Shown: one piece after another, positions 53,817-62,253 of the stretch
How the letters are laid out: each line of letters starts with the position of its first letter
Position numbering within the stretch: position 1 is the stretch's first letter
Origin: Propionicimonas sp.
GTDB lineage: Bacteria; Actinomycetota; Actinomycetes; Propionibacteriales; Propionibacteriaceae
Reading direction: 5' to 3'
NCBI RefSeq assembly: GCF_029975155.1
Contig: NZ_JARKPQ010000096.1
Location: 29,854-93,853, forward strand
DNA: 64,000 nt
Program-made: the position numbers and the translations under genes
Notes under the pieces: model-generated
The model's input: only the letters and a program-made list of their open reading frames with translations
Told to the model about the DNA's origin: nothing
The model's database searches: none

Positions 53817-55043
53817 ATGACTAGCGGACCCAATGTCCTCTCGATTGTCCTTGCCGGTGGCGAGGGCAAACGACTGATGCCGTTGACGGCTGACCGGGCC
53901 AAGCCGGCCGTCCCGTTCGGTGGCACCTACCGGCTGATCGACTTCGTGCTGTCGAACCTGGCGAACTCGGATCTGACGAAGATCTGCGTGCTCACCCAGT
54001 ACAAGTCGCACTCGCTGGACCGGCACATCTCCCTGACCTGGCGGATGTCGAACCTGCTGGGCAGCTACGTGACCTCCGTCCCCGCACAGCAGCGCACGGG
54101 CAAGCAGTGGTTCCAGGGCAGCGCGGACGCGATCTTCCAGTCGATGAACCTGATCAACGACGAGGATCCCGACTACGTGGTGGTGTTCGGGGCCGACAAC
54201 ATCTACCGGATGAACGTCGAGGACATGGTCAACGCGCACATCGAGTCGGGCATGGACGCGTCCATCGCCGGCATCCGCGTGCCGCGCAGAGAGGCCAGCG
54301 CTTTCGGCATCATCGACGCCGCGCCGGACGGCAAGATCTCGGCCTTCCTGGAGAAGCCCAAGGATCCGCCCGGCCTGCCCGACTCCCCGGAGGAGTCCTT
54401 CGCGTCGATGGGCAACTACGTGTTCACCCGCAAGGCCTTCGTCGAGGCGCTCAACGACGACGCCGCGGACGCCAATTCCCGGCACGACATGGGCGGGAAC
54501 ATCATCCCGAGCTTCGTGTCCGCGGGCAGGGCGCAGGTCTACGACTTCACCCAGAACAGGGTGCCCGGCGCGACCGAGAAGGACCGCAACTACTGGCGGG
54601 ACGTCGGCACCATCGAGGCCTACCACGCCGCCCACATGGACCTGGTCTCGGTCGAGCCCGAGTTCAACCTGTACAACCGCAAGTGGCCGATCTGGACCTC
54701 ACAGGCCCAGCTGCCTGGGGCGAAGTTCACCCTGCGCGGCACGGCCGAGGACTCGATCGTGAGCGCCGGCTGCATCATCTCCGGTGGGGACGTCGACCGC
54801 TCGGTGCTGTCGCCGAACGTGATGGTCGACAAGTGGGGCAAGATCGAGGAGTCGGTGCTGTTCTCCGGCTGCCGGATCGGCCGCAACGCCGTCGTCCGCC
54901 GCGCGATCCTGGACAAGAACGTCGTCGTCCCCGACGGTGTCGAGATCGGCGTCAACCCCGACCACGACCGCGCCCGCGGCTTCCACGTCGAAGGTGGCAT
55001 CACCGTCGTCGCCAAGAACGTGGCGATCCCCGGCAACTGGTGA
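53817..55043 (+). CDS. glgC: glucose-1-phosphate adenylyltransferase
   Basis: 408-aa ADP-glucose pyrophosphorylase. The N-terminal [21 protein letters not shown] is the nucleotidyl-transfer motif (quoted here in part as [11 protein letters not shown]), with the glucose-1-phosphate lysine in [11 protein letters not shown]; the C-terminal left-handed beta-helix follows. It supplies ADP-glucose to the divergent GlgA/GlgM. Confidence 0.96.
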   Translation: MTSGPNVLSIVLAGGEGKRLMPLTADRAKPAVPFGGTYRLIDFVLSNLANSDLTKICVLTQYKSHSLDRHISLTWRMSNLLGSYVTSVPAQQRTGKQWFQGSADAIFQSMNLINDEDPDYVVVFGADNIYRMNVEDMVNAHIESGMDASIAGIRVPRREASAFGIIDAAPDGKISAFLEKPKDPPGLPDSPEESFASMGNYVFTRKAFVEALNDDAADANSRHDMGGNIIPSFVSAGRAQVYDFTQNRVPGATEKDRNYWRDVGTIEAYHAAHMDLVSVEPEFNLYNRKWPIWTSQAQLPGAKFTLRGTAEDSIVSAGCIISGGDVDRSVLSPNVMVDKWGKIEESVLFSGCRIGRNAVVRRAILDKNVVVPDGVEIGVNPDHDRARGFHVEGGITVVAKNVAIPGNW

Positions 55044-55113
55044 GGCCGTACGGTCCCTGAGAAGCCGGCGAGCCTTCATCCGGGGGTCTGCCGAGTGCCG
55101 CCCCTCGCTGCGA

Positions 55114-55194
55114 AACGGGACAGAACTGCCGCGCGATGCGAATAAGGCGGTGGCGGGCTGGGCCACGGCCGACTGGCGGCAGGTTTGTCCCGTT
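55114..55194. repeat. ~80-bp inverted-repeat element, copy F
   Basis: AACGGGACAGAACTGCCGC and GCGGCAGGTTTGTCCCGTT bound 81 bp in the convergent gap between glgC and the methyltransferase gene. Confidence 0.85.
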
Positions 55195-55217
55195 CCCTGG
55201 AGTGCCGTCCCCAGCGT

Positions 55218-55877
55218 TCAGCTGCGGACGGCCACGAGCAGGCCGTCGCCCAGCGGCAGCAGCACCGGGGTGAACGACTCGTCCGCGAGCACGGCCTGCA
55301 GGGCCTCGCGGATGATCAGCGGCTCGTCGTCGTCATTGCGCTCGTCCGCCACCAGGCCCTGCCACAACGCGTGGTGCAGCACGATCAGGCCACCCCTGCG
55401 CAGCAGCCGCTGGGCCTGCGCGACGTACTCCACGTACTCCAGCGGATCACCATCCACATAGACGATGTCGTACGCCCCGTCGGTCAGCTTCGGCAGGACG
55501 GCGAGCGCCTGGCCGGCGATCAGCCTGACCCGCCGGCTCGGGATGCCCTCCGCGGTGAGCACCTCGCGGGCGGCCAACTGGTGTTCGGCCTCCGCATCGA
55601 TGCTGGTCAGGACGCCATCCGCGGCCATGCCGGCGAGCAGCGCCAGGGCGGACGCGCCAGTGCCCGTCCCGATCTCCACCACGGCCCGCGCCTCCAGCAC
55701 CCTGGCCAACAGGGCGAGTGCCGCGGCGACCCCGGGACTGATGCACTCCAGACCCAGGTCGTCCGCCCGGCCGCGGGCGGCGGCAGCGCCGTCCGGCTCA
55801 GGGACGAAGGCCTCTGCGTAGGCGGAGCTCGCCGGGCCGGTGGCCGTGCGAGCGGAGCTCTTCGGTGCGGGATTCAC
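55218..55877 (-). CDS. SAM-dependent O-methyltransferase (type 3 family)
   Basis: 219 aa. SAM motif VVEIGTGTGASALALLAGM and post-motif VYVDGDPLEYVEYVAQAQ match small class I O-methyltransferases; the equivalent of Rv1220c. The GTG start is fixed by TAGGCT exactly 7 nt upstream on the minus strand; readings further upstream would pass through the opposing promoter. Substrate unknown. Confidence 0.88.
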   Translation of the reverse strand: MNPAPKSSARTATGPASSAYAEAFVPEPDGAAAARGRADDLGLECISPGVAAALALLARVLEARAVVEIGTGTGASALALLAGMAADGVLTSIDAEAEHQLAAREVLTAEGIPSRRVRLIAGQALAVLPKLTDGAYDIVYVDGDPLEYVEYVAQAQRLLRRGGLIVLHHALWQGLVADERNDDDEPLIIREALQAVLADESFTPVLLPLGDGLLVAVRS

Positions 55878-55884
55878 GGACTTC

Positions 55885-55890
55885 AGCCTA
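55885..55890 (-). promoter_or_regulatory. -10 box for leaderless methyltransferase gene
   Basis: TAGGCT on the minus strand, 7 nt before the GTG at 55877. Confidence 0.6.
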
Positions 55891-55914
55891 GTGGGGTGCG
55901 TACCATTGCGTCCC

Positions 55915-56016
55915 ATGAGCCGCGTGGTTGTCGCCGAGTTGGTCGCGGGTGTCCTGGATGCCGCGGACGACGTCGTTCGAGACAGCCGGCCACTGGTCCC
56001 GATCGTCACCGCTTAG
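55915..56016 (+). CDS. candidate 33-codon leaderless small ORF before dapA
   Basis: ATG at 55915 opens a 33-aa acidic reading frame (MSRVVVAELVAGVLDAADDV and so on) that ends TAG. TACCAT lies 8 nt upstream, as for leaderless genes here. The stop codon overlaps the TAGGCT box of dapA, so its translation or transcription could affect dapA. No homologue is recognised, and it may be chance. Confidence 0.35.
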   Translation: MSRVVVAELVAGVLDAADDVVRDSRPLVPIVTA

Positions 56017-56019
56017 GCT
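56014..56019 (+). promoter_or_regulatory. -10 box for leaderless dapA
   Basis: TAGGCT ends 7 nt before the dapA ATG and contains the stop codon of the 33-codon ORF. Confidence 0.6.
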
Positions 56020-56026
56020 TGCCCCC

Positions 56027-56908
56027 ATGACAGCGCTGCCTTTCGGACGGGTCCAGACGGCCATGGTCACCCCGTTCGCGCCCGACGGCTCCCTCAACCT
56101 CGACGAGGCGCGCCGCCTCGCCGCCCACCTGGTCGACGAGCAGGGCAACGACGCGCTGGTGGTGAACGGGACGACCGGCGAGTCGCCGACCACCACGGAC
56201 GCGGAGAAGCTGGCGCTGCTGGAGGCCGTGCTCGCCGAGGTGGGCGACCGGGCGAGGATCGTCGCCGGCGTCGGCACCTTCGACACCAATCACACCCTCC
56301 ACCTCGCCCGGCAGGCCGAACAGGCCGGCGTGCACGGGCTGCTCGTGGTCACGCCGTACTACAGCCGTCCGCCGCAGGACGCGGTGGCCGACCACTTCCT
56401 CACCGTCGCGGACGCCACGTCGCTGCCGGTGATGATCTACGACATCCCGCACCGGGCCGGGATCCCGGTCGAGACCGAGACCATGATCCGGATCGCCGCC
56501 CACCCGAACATCGTCGCGGTGAAGGACGCCAAGGGGCAGCCGGTCGCCTCCGCGCAGGTGATCGCCGCCACCGACCTCGCCTACTACTCCGGCGACGACG
56601 CGATGACCCTGCCGCTGCTCGCGGTGGGGGGTGTCGGCGTGGTCGGCACCTCCACCCATTTCACGGGCCGGCGCACCCGGGAGATGATCGAGACCTTCGT
56701 CGCGGGCGACGTCGCCAGGGCCACCGCGCTCAACGCCGCGCTGCTGCCGGTCTACCTCGGCGTCTTCGCCACGCAGGGCTGCATGCTCGTCAAGGCCGGC
56801 CTCGCCGCCCGCGGGTTCGCGCCCGGTCCCGTCCGCAAGCCGTTGCTGGACGCCACCGCCGCGCAGGCCGCCACCTTCGTCGCCGTCCTCGACGCCGCGG
56901 GCCTGTAG
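56027..56908 (+). CDS. dapA: 4-hydroxy-tetrahydrodipicolinate synthase
   Basis: 293-aa class I aldolase that condenses pyruvate with aspartate semialdehyde, the entry step to diaminopimelate. Seen: AMVTPFAPDGSLN, VVNGTTGESPTTT, the Tyr of VVTPYYSRPPQ, YDIPHRAGIPV and the Schiff-base lysine in VAVKDAKGQP (about residue 168). The start is set by leaderless spacing. It occupies the position held by sigE-rseA-htrA in the comparable mycobacterial region. Confidence 0.94.
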   Translation: MTALPFGRVQTAMVTPFAPDGSLNLDEARRLAAHLVDEQGNDALVVNGTTGESPTTTDAEKLALLEAVLAEVGDRARIVAGVGTFDTNHTLHLARQAEQAGVHGLLVVTPYYSRPPQDAVADHFLTVADATSLPVMIYDIPHRAGIPVETETMIRIAAHPNIVAVKDAKGQPVASAQVIAATDLAYYSGDDAMTLPLLAVGGVGVVGTSTHFTGRRTREMIETFVAGDVARATALNAALLPVYLGVFATQGCMLVKAGLAARGFAPGPVRKPLLDATAAQAATFVAVLDAAGL

Positions 56909-56925
56909 GGGAGCGGCCGCGCGCG

Positions 56926-57321
56926 ATGTTCGACTTCAACTTCTGGGAGATCCTGGTCCTCGCGGCGTTCGCCGTGATCATCTTCGGACCGGAGAAGCTG
57001 CCGGAATTGGCGCGCAAGGCGGCTCGCGTCCTGAACTATCTGCGCAACATCGCCAACGACGCACAAGGACGTCTGCGCGAGGAACTCGGTCCCGAGTTCG
57101 CCGATCTCGAACTGGCCGACCTGAACCCGCGGGCGCTGGTGAACAAGCATCTGCTGAACCCCGTGCAGGAGGAGCTGGCGCCGCTGAAGTCCGAGCTCGA
57201 ACCGCTGCGCGGCGAACTGGAGCCGGTGAAGGCGATGATGGAGTCCGGTGGGTCCTCCCCGCCGAACCCGGCGCCCGAACCCGTCCGCCCTGCCGTGGCC
57301 TTCGACACCGAGGCGACGTAG
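56926..57321 (+). CDS. tatB: Sec-independent translocase protein TatB
   Basis: 131 aa. One N-terminal membrane helix (FWEILVLAAFAVIIFGPEKLPEL; shown in part as FAVIIFGPEKLPEL), the conserved Glu and the FGPEKLP hinge, an amphipathic helix, then a long acidic and Pro-rich tail fit TatB, which receives twin-arginine substrates before TatA pore assembly. It lies 17 nt after dapA, with GGGGAG upstream. tatA and tatC are not in the window. Confidence 0.9.
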   Translation: MFDFNFWEILVLAAFAVIIFGPEKLPELARKAARVLNYLRNIANDAQGRLREELGPEFADLELADLNPRALVNKHLLNPVQEELAPLKSELEPLRGELEPVKAMMESGGSSPPNPAPEPVRPAVAFDTEAT

Positions 57322-57355
57322 CGGTCGAGGGGTGGGTTGCGTCACCCGGAGGCGA

Positions 57356-57361
57356 TACCCT
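57356..57361 (+). promoter_or_regulatory. -10 box for leaderless MgtE_N/CBS gene
   Basis: TACCCT ends 7 nt before the GTG at 57369. Confidence 0.5.
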
Positions 57362-57368
57362 GCCGGAC

Positions 57369-58634
57369 GTGACCTCGGCTTCGTCGATCTTCGTCTCGAG
57401 GATCAAGGGACTGCCCATGCTCGACCCCAACGGCGAGCAGGTGGGCAAGGTGCGCGACGTCGTCATCCAGAACCGCTCGGGGAAACGCCCGCCCCGGGTG
57501 AAGGGGCTTGTGGTCGAGTTGTTCGCGTTGCGCCGGATCTTCTTCCCGATGGAGCGGGTGCACTCCATCGACGCCAACCAGGTGATCATCTCGGGGCTGG
57601 TGAACACTGTCCGGTTCCAGCGGCGGGAGCGCGAGATGCTCGCGGTCGACGACCTGTTCGACCGGACGGTGACCCGCGTCGGCGCGAGCCAGCCCGAGAC
57701 GATCTTCGACGTGGCGATCAAGCGCAACCGGTCGCGGGACTGGGTGCTCGCCGAGGTGGCGCTGCGCGAGGCGGGACGGCGTCCGTTCCAGCGCGGGCAC
57801 GTGACGATCGTCGACTGGTCGGAGGTGCCGGACTTCATCGAGAAGCCGGCGCCGCGGGACGCCGAGCAGCAGGTCATGCGCCTGTCGGAGCTGAAGCCGG
57901 CCGACGTCGCGCGCGAGCTGCACGACATGGATCCGCTGCTGCGCGCCGCGGTCGTCCAGGCGATGGACGACGACCGCCTGGCCGAGGCGCTGGAGGAGCT
58001 GCCCGAGGACGAGCAGGTCGAGGTGATCGCGTCGCTGGACACCGAGCGCGCGGCCGACGTGCTGGAGGAGATGGACCCGGACGACGCCGCGGACCTGATC
58101 GCCGAACTCGACAAGGACCTGGCCGAGACGATCCTGGAGCAGATGGAACCGGAGGAGGCCAAGGACGTCCGGACGCTGCTGAGCTACGACGCCGCCACCG
58201 CCGGCGGCCTGATGAACCCCGAGCCGGTGGTGCTGAACGCGGACGCCACGGTCGCGGACGCGCTCGCGTCCGTGCGTCGCCAGGAGGTCACGCCGGCCAT
58301 GGCGGCGCTGGCGTTCATCTGCCGTCCGCCGCTGGACACCCCGACCGGCCGCTACCTGGGCGCCGTGCACATCCAGCGGCTGCTGCGCGAGCCGCCGTCG
58401 GTGCTGGCGGCCGGCCTGATCGACCCCGACATCACGCCGCTCACCCCGCAGAGCAACATTGCGCAGGTCAGCCGCTACTTCGCCACCTACGACCTGGTCT
58501 GCGCGCCGGTGGTGGACGCCGACCGGCGGCTCCTGGGTGCGGTGACCGTGGACGACGTGCTCGACCACATCCTGCCCAACGACTGGCGGGGGGTGCAGCT
58601 CGACCGGCTGGACGCGGAGGTGAGCGATGGCTAG
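57369..58634 (+). CDS. cytosolic PRC-barrel/MgtE_N/CBS-domain protein
   Basis: 421 aa. Residues about 8-75 form a PRC-barrel-like part (LPMLDPNGEQVGKVRDVVIQ), followed by a second barrel-like part, the helical MgtE N-terminal repeat region (residues about 180-280; LHDMDPLLRAAVVQAM, EEMDPDDAADLIAELD) and two CBS domains to the end. It lacks the MgtE membrane channel, so it is a possible Mg/nucleotide sensor rather than a transporter. Overlaps the next gene by 8 bp. Equivalent to Rv1232c. Confidence 0.85.
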   Translation: MTSASSIFVSRIKGLPMLDPNGEQVGKVRDVVIQNRSGKRPPRVKGLVVELFALRRIFFPMERVHSIDANQVIISGLVNTVRFQRREREMLAVDDLFDRTVTRVGASQPETIFDVAIKRNRSRDWVLAEVALREAGRRPFQRGHVTIVDWSEVPDFIEKPAPRDAEQQVMRLSELKPADVARELHDMDPLLRAAVVQAMDDDRLAEALEELPEDEQVEVIASLDTERAADVLEEMDPDDAADLIAELDKDLAETILEQMEPEEAKDVRTLLSYDAATAGGLMNPEPVVLNADATVADALASVRRQEVTPAMAALAFICRPPLDTPTGRYLGAVHIQRLLREPPSVLAAGLIDPDITPLTPQSNIAQVSRYFATYDLVCAPVVDADRRLLGAVTVDDVLDHILPNDWRGVQLDRLDAEVSDG

Positions 58635-59130
58635 ACAGGACCGTCTCGACACTCCGGGCCGCCGCCGCAACCTGGTGCCACGGGTTCGCTTCGACGACGA
58701 CGCCTTCGGGGTGTTCGCGGAGTCGGCGGCGCGCTTCATGGGCACCGGCACGTTCATCGTCTGGATGTCGGTGTTCGTCGTGGCCTGGGTGCTGCTGAAC
58801 ACCGTCCTGGTGATCTTCAGGCCGTGGGACCCGTACCCGTTCATCCTGCTCAACCTGTTCTTCTCGACGCAGGCGTCCTACGCCGCGCCGCTGATCCTGC
58901 TGGCCCAGAACCGCCAGGAGGCCCGCGACCGGGTCAGCCTCGAGCACGACCGCGAGGTCGCCGAGCAGTCCCGCGCCGACATGGACTTCCTGGCCCGCGA
59001 GATCGCGTCCCTGAGGATGCGGATGAACGACGTCGCCACCCGCGACTTCATCCGCTCCGAGCTGCGCGAGCTGCTGGAGGAGTTGCAGGAGCACGGCGAA
59101 GAGGACAAGGACGCCAGCAGGCCCGCCTAG
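58627..59130 (+). CDS. DUF1003 membrane protein
   Basis: 167 aa with two membrane helices (residues about 38-58 and 72-90) and a C-terminal helical tail of heptad-like character. WVLLNTVLVIFRPWDPYPFI and LNLFFSTQASYAAPLILLAQ are the DUF1003 signature. Starts inside the 3' end of the MgtE_N/CBS gene, so the two products may work together. Confidence 0.9.
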   Translation: MARQDRLDTPGRRRNLVPRVRFDDDAFGVFAESAARFMGTGTFIVWMSVFVVAWVLLNTVLVIFRPWDPYPFILLNLFFSTQASYAAPLILLAQNRQEARDRVSLEHDREVAEQSRADMDFLAREIASLRMRMNDVATRDFIRSELRELLEELQEHGEEDKDASRPA

Positions 59131-59140
59131 GCCGCCCTCC

Positions 59141-59239
59141 GTCATCCCGGCCGCCCTGTGTCATCCCGGGCTCGACCCGGGATCCCCGTCGGCCGAGTTG
59201 CCGGGCGGGTGCAGGGATTCCGGCGTTCGCCGGAATGAC
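59141..59239. repeat. REP/BIME-like element
   Basis: Two GTCATCCCGG-type starts (59141 and 59159), CCCGGGCTCGACCCGGGATCC hairpin arms (GGGCTCGACCC core) and a closing CCGGCGTTCGCCGGAATGAC. It fills most of the gap before mrp. Confidence 0.8.
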
Positions 59240-59329
59240 GTGGGGGTGACGCCCCCGGTCGCACTGTGTCATTCCGGGACGACAGTGGGATGACTGGCCG
59301 CGGATTATCGGGTGCTTCTCCGGCAGGAT

Positions 59330-59335
59330 TATCGT
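59330..59335 (+). promoter_or_regulatory. -10 box for leaderless mrp
   Basis: TATCGT ends 7 nt before the ATG at 59343. Confidence 0.5.
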
Positions 59336-59342
59336 TGCGGGC

Positions 59343-60491
59343 ATGTCCGACCTGACCACCGCTGTCCACACCGCCCTCGCGACCGTCATCGATCCGGAGA
59401 TCCGCCGACCGATCACCGAGCTCGGCATGGTCGATTCGGTGGACGTGGACGCGTCCGGGCTGGCGGCGGTGACCGTCCTGCTCACCATCGCGGGATGCCC
59501 GCTCTCGAACACCATCGAGAGCGACGTGACGAAGGCCGTGTCGTCCGTGCCGGGAGTGACCGGGGTGAACCTGACCCTCGGCACCATGAACGACGAGCAG
59601 CGCGCGGCGCTGAAGAAGCAGCTGCGCGGTGGCCGGGAGGAGCGGGCGATCCCGTTCGCCAGGACCGACTCGCTGACGCAGGTGCTGCTGGTGGCGTCCG
59701 GCAAGGGCGGGGTGGGCAAGAGCTCGGTGACGGTGAACCTGGCGATGGCGCTCGCCGCGCAGGGCAAGAGCGTCGGGGTGCTGGACGCGGACATCTACGG
59801 CCACTCGATCCCGCAGATGCTGGGCCTGATGGACGCGATGCCCACCTCCGTGGACGGCATGATCATGCCGGTGCCGACGATGGGCCTGCGGGTGATCTCG
59901 ATCGGCATGCTGAAGGAGAGCCGCGACCAGGTGATCGCCTGGCGTGGGCCGATCCTCGACCGGGCGCTGCAGCAGTTCCTCGCCGACGTGTACTGGGGCG
60001 ACCTCGACTACCTCGTCGTCGACCTGCCGCCGGGCACGGGCGATGTCGCGCTGTCGCTGGGCCAGAAGCTGCCCAACGCCGAGGTGCTGGTGGTGACCAC
60101 GCCGCAGCAGGCGTCCGCCGAGGTGGCCGAGCGCGCCGGCACGATGGCCTCGATGCTGGAGCAGAAGGTGATCGGCGTGGTCGAGAACATGGCCTACCTC
60201 GACGTCACCTGCCCGCACTGCGGCCAGACCCACCGCGTGGACGTGTTCGGCAGCGGTGGCGGGGCGGAGGTCGCCGGAACCCTGAGCACCCGGCTCGGCT
60301 ACGAGGTGCCGCTGCTGGCCGAGGTGCCGATGGACCCGGCGATGGCCGCCAACGGCGACCTCGGTGTGCCTCTGGTCGCCACCGAGCCCGACCGTCCCGC
60401 GGCAGCCGCCCTGATGGCGCTCGCGCGGCGCCTCGCGTCCCGCAAGCGCAACCTCGCCGGCTTCACGCTGGGCGTGACCCCGGTCCAGTGA
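59343..60491 (+). CDS. mrp: Mrp/NBP35-type iron-sulfur cluster carrier ATPase
   Basis: 382 aa. Residues 1 to about 85 are a DUF59/MIP18-like domain (IDPEIRRPITELGMV, TIAGCPLSNTIE); the ATPase has the deviant Walker A ASGKGGVGKSSVTVNLA (about residue 118) and VVDLPPGTGDVALSL. The cluster-binding CPHC is in TCPHCGQTH (about residue 290). It delivers Fe-S clusters to apoproteins; the Hdr/Qmo-like proteins and FdxA are possible clients by function only. Equivalent to Rv1229c. Confidence 0.95.
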   Translation: MSDLTTAVHTALATVIDPEIRRPITELGMVDSVDVDASGLAAVTVLLTIAGCPLSNTIESDVTKAVSSVPGVTGVNLTLGTMNDEQRAALKKQLRGGREERAIPFARTDSLTQVLLVASGKGGVGKSSVTVNLAMALAAQGKSVGVLDADIYGHSIPQMLGLMDAMPTSVDGMIMPVPTMGLRVISIGMLKESRDQVIAWRGPILDRALQQFLADVYWGDLDYLVVDLPPGTGDVALSLGQKLPNAEVLVVTTPQQASAEVAERAGTMASMLEQKVIGVVENMAYLDVTCPHCGQTHRVDVFGSGGGAEVAGTLSTRLGYEVPLLAEVPMDPAMAANGDLGVPLVATEPDRPAAAALMALARRLASRKRNLAGFTLGVTPVQ

Positions 60492-60514
60492 CCGGTCGCT
60501 GAGCTCAACGATCC

Positions 60515-60554
60515 CTGAGCCTGACGAAAGGTCTTCGGGCTTCGTCAGGCTCAG
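60515..60554. terminator. 14-bp-stem bidirectional hairpin
   Basis: CTGAGCCTGACGAA and TTCGTCAGGCTCAG pair perfectly around a 12-nt loop between the convergent mrp and GyrI-like genes; the stop codon of the latter is inside the right arm. Confidence 0.75.
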
Positions 60555-61210
60555 CCGGCATCGGCCCGATCGGCGACCGGGTGGCGCAGGATCGTCCGCA
60601 GCTTCTCCGGGGCCGCCCGGCGCGGGTCGCCGAGGTATATCTCGTGGTGCCGGCCGCCGCGGGGGCCGACGAGGTCGACGAGCCCGTGGCCGGCGAGGAA
60701 CGCCGGCAGCCCGGCGAGGGTGTGCGGTTCGGTCGCGTAGGGACCGACGTGCAGCACCTGTGCGCAGCGGCCCTCCGCGAATCGCTCGAGCCGCAGCAGC
60801 CCCAGTTCCGGCTGGTCGCCACGCTTCGTCCGCAGCTCGGTCAGGGCCGCGTCCACCTCGGCAGGGCCGATCCGGTCTGGTACGGCGATCAGGAGCCGGT
60901 ACTCCCAGTTGTCCGGGTGGGCGAGGTCGAAGTCGCCACCGGTCAGCCACCACTGGCCCTGCAGCGGCATCACCGGCGCGTCGATCGGGTCGACCGTCCG
61001 CTTCTTCAGGGCGAACCGCAGCGTGTACGCCAGGCCGTACAACGCCTGCAGGGCGGCGTCGAAGCCAGGGGAGTCGGACGGGCCGCGCCCGGGCTCGATC
61101 CGTCTGCCGATGCTCAGGTAGCCCAGCTCGGGCACGTCCACCAGCTCGAATCGGCCGGGCTTCGGCCGGTAGAGGTGACGCAGGTCGCGACGCAGGTCGA
61201 TGGTCTCCAT
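60551..61210 (-). CDS. GyrI-like small-molecule-binding domain protein
   Basis: 219 aa. KPGRFELVDVPELGYLSIG, a WWLTGG segment and the repeated beta-alpha pattern fit the GyrI-like/SOUL-related ligand-binding fold without a DNA-binding domain. ATG at 61210 is taken as start; a CAGGCT box 6 nt before it suggests a leaderless message. The last codons and stop lie in the hairpin. Function unknown. Confidence 0.75.
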   Translation of the reverse strand: METIDLRRDLRHLYRPKPGRFELVDVPELGYLSIGRRIEPGRGPSDSPGFDAALQALYGLAYTLRFALKKRTVDPIDAPVMPLQGQWWLTGGDFDLAHPDNWEYRLLIAVPDRIGPAEVDAALTELRTKRGDQPELGLLRLERFAEGRCAQVLHVGPYATEPHTLAGLPAFLAGHGLVDLVGPRGGRHHEIYLGDPRRAAPEKLRTILRHPVADRADAG

Positions 61211-61299
61211 GGTGACAGCCTGCACCCTCCCACCGTGGCAGGGTCGAGTGCACAGGAACCCCACAGCTCCCGGCCGGCCGGGCTGTCTGTGCGCTGCAA

Positions 61300-61305
61300 T
61301 AGGCT
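61300..61305 (+). promoter_or_regulatory. -10 box for leaderless CoA-ester lyase gene
   Basis: TAGGCT ends 6 nt before the GTG at 61312 (3 nt before the alternative GTG at 61309). Confidence 0.6.
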
Positions 61306-61311
61306 GGAGTG

Positions 61312-62253
61312 GTGACCACCAGCCGCGCCGTCCCTCGCCGCACGATTCTCGCCGTCCCGGGATCGTCCGACCGCTTCATCGAGAAGGCGCGGACGCTGCC
61401 CGTCGACGGCATCTTCCTCGACCTCGAGGACGCGGTCGCGCCAGCGGTGAAGGTCGAGTCGCGGCAGCGGATCGTGGCGGCGCTCACCGACGACCGCGGC
61501 TTCACCGCCGGCCTGGTCACCGTCCGGGTGAACGGCTGGGAGAGCCCGTGGACCTACGGCGACGTGATCGACGTCGTCACCGCCGCGGGGGCGCGGATCG
61601 ACGCGCTGGTGCTCCCCAAGGCCCAGTCCGCGGCGCAGGTGCAGGCGCTCGACCTGCTGCTCACCCAGGTCGAGCACACGGCCGGACTGCCGATCGGCGG
61701 CATCGGCCTGGAGGTGCAGATCGAGGACGCCGTCGGCCTGCTGCACGTCAACGAGATCGCCGCGTCCAGCCCGCGGCTGGCGTCCCTGGTGTTCGGGCCG
61801 GGCGACTTCATGGCCAGTGCGGGCATGGGCGGGCTGAACGTCGGTGCGCAGCCGGCGGGCTACCCGGCCGACGCCTTCCACCACGTCCTGATGTCGATCC
61901 TGGTCGCGGCGCGGGCGCACGGGCTGCAGGCGGTCGACGGTCCGTTCGTCGCGATCCGTGACGTCGAGGGCTTCCGCCGCTCCGCGGAGCTGAGCGCGGC
62001 GCTCGGCTACGACGGCAAATGGGTGTTGCACCCGGCGCAGGTGGATGTGGGTAATGAGGTGTTCTCCCCGAACTCCGCCGACTTCGAACGGGCGCAGCGG
62101 ATCATGGCGGCGTACGCGCACGCCACCCAGCTCGCTCAGGGAGCGGTGGGCGCCATCGTGGTGGACGAGGAGATGGTGGACGAGGCGGGGGTCAAGCTGG
62201 CCGCCGCGATCCTGGCCCGCGGGCGGGCCGCCGGAATGGAGGAGAAGTCATGA
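61312..62253 (+). CDS. HpcH/HpaI-family CoA-ester lyase (CitE-like)
   Basis: 313 aa. [17 protein letters not shown], the metal site Glu/Asp in [29 protein letters not shown] and [13 protein letters not shown] match the citryl/malyl/citramalyl-CoA lyase group. C-terminal [19 protein letters not shown] closes the barrel. GTG at 61312 is preferred to the adjacent GTG at 61309 by -10 spacing. Substrate undetermined; Propionate or glyoxylate-linked CoA esters are possible. Overlaps the next gene (ATGA). Confidence 0.88.
   Translation: MTTSRAVPRRTILAVPGSSDRFIEKARTLPVDGIFLDLEDAVAPAVKVESRQRIVAALTDDRGFTAGLVTVRVNGWESPWTYGDVIDVVTAAGARIDALVLPKAQSAAQVQALDLLLTQVEHTAGLPIGGIGLEVQIEDAVGLLHVNEIAASSPRLASLVFGPGDFMASAGMGGLNVGAQPAGYPADAFHHVLMSILVAARAHGLQAVDGPFVAIRDVEGFRRSAELSAALGYDGKWVLHPAQVDVGNEVFSPNSADFERAQRIMAAYAHATQLAQGAVGAIVVDEEMVDEAGVKLAAAILARGRAAGMEEKS

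Noticed and set aside
55218..56009. Longer start for the methyltransferase (to 56009)
   Set aside because: The extension is antisense to the 33-codon ORF and lacks family similarity; TAGGCT 7 nt before GTG 55877 gives a consistent start.
57369..58634. MgtE magnesium channel
   Set aside because: MgtE_N and CBS domains are present but no membrane helices follow, so it cannot be the channel.
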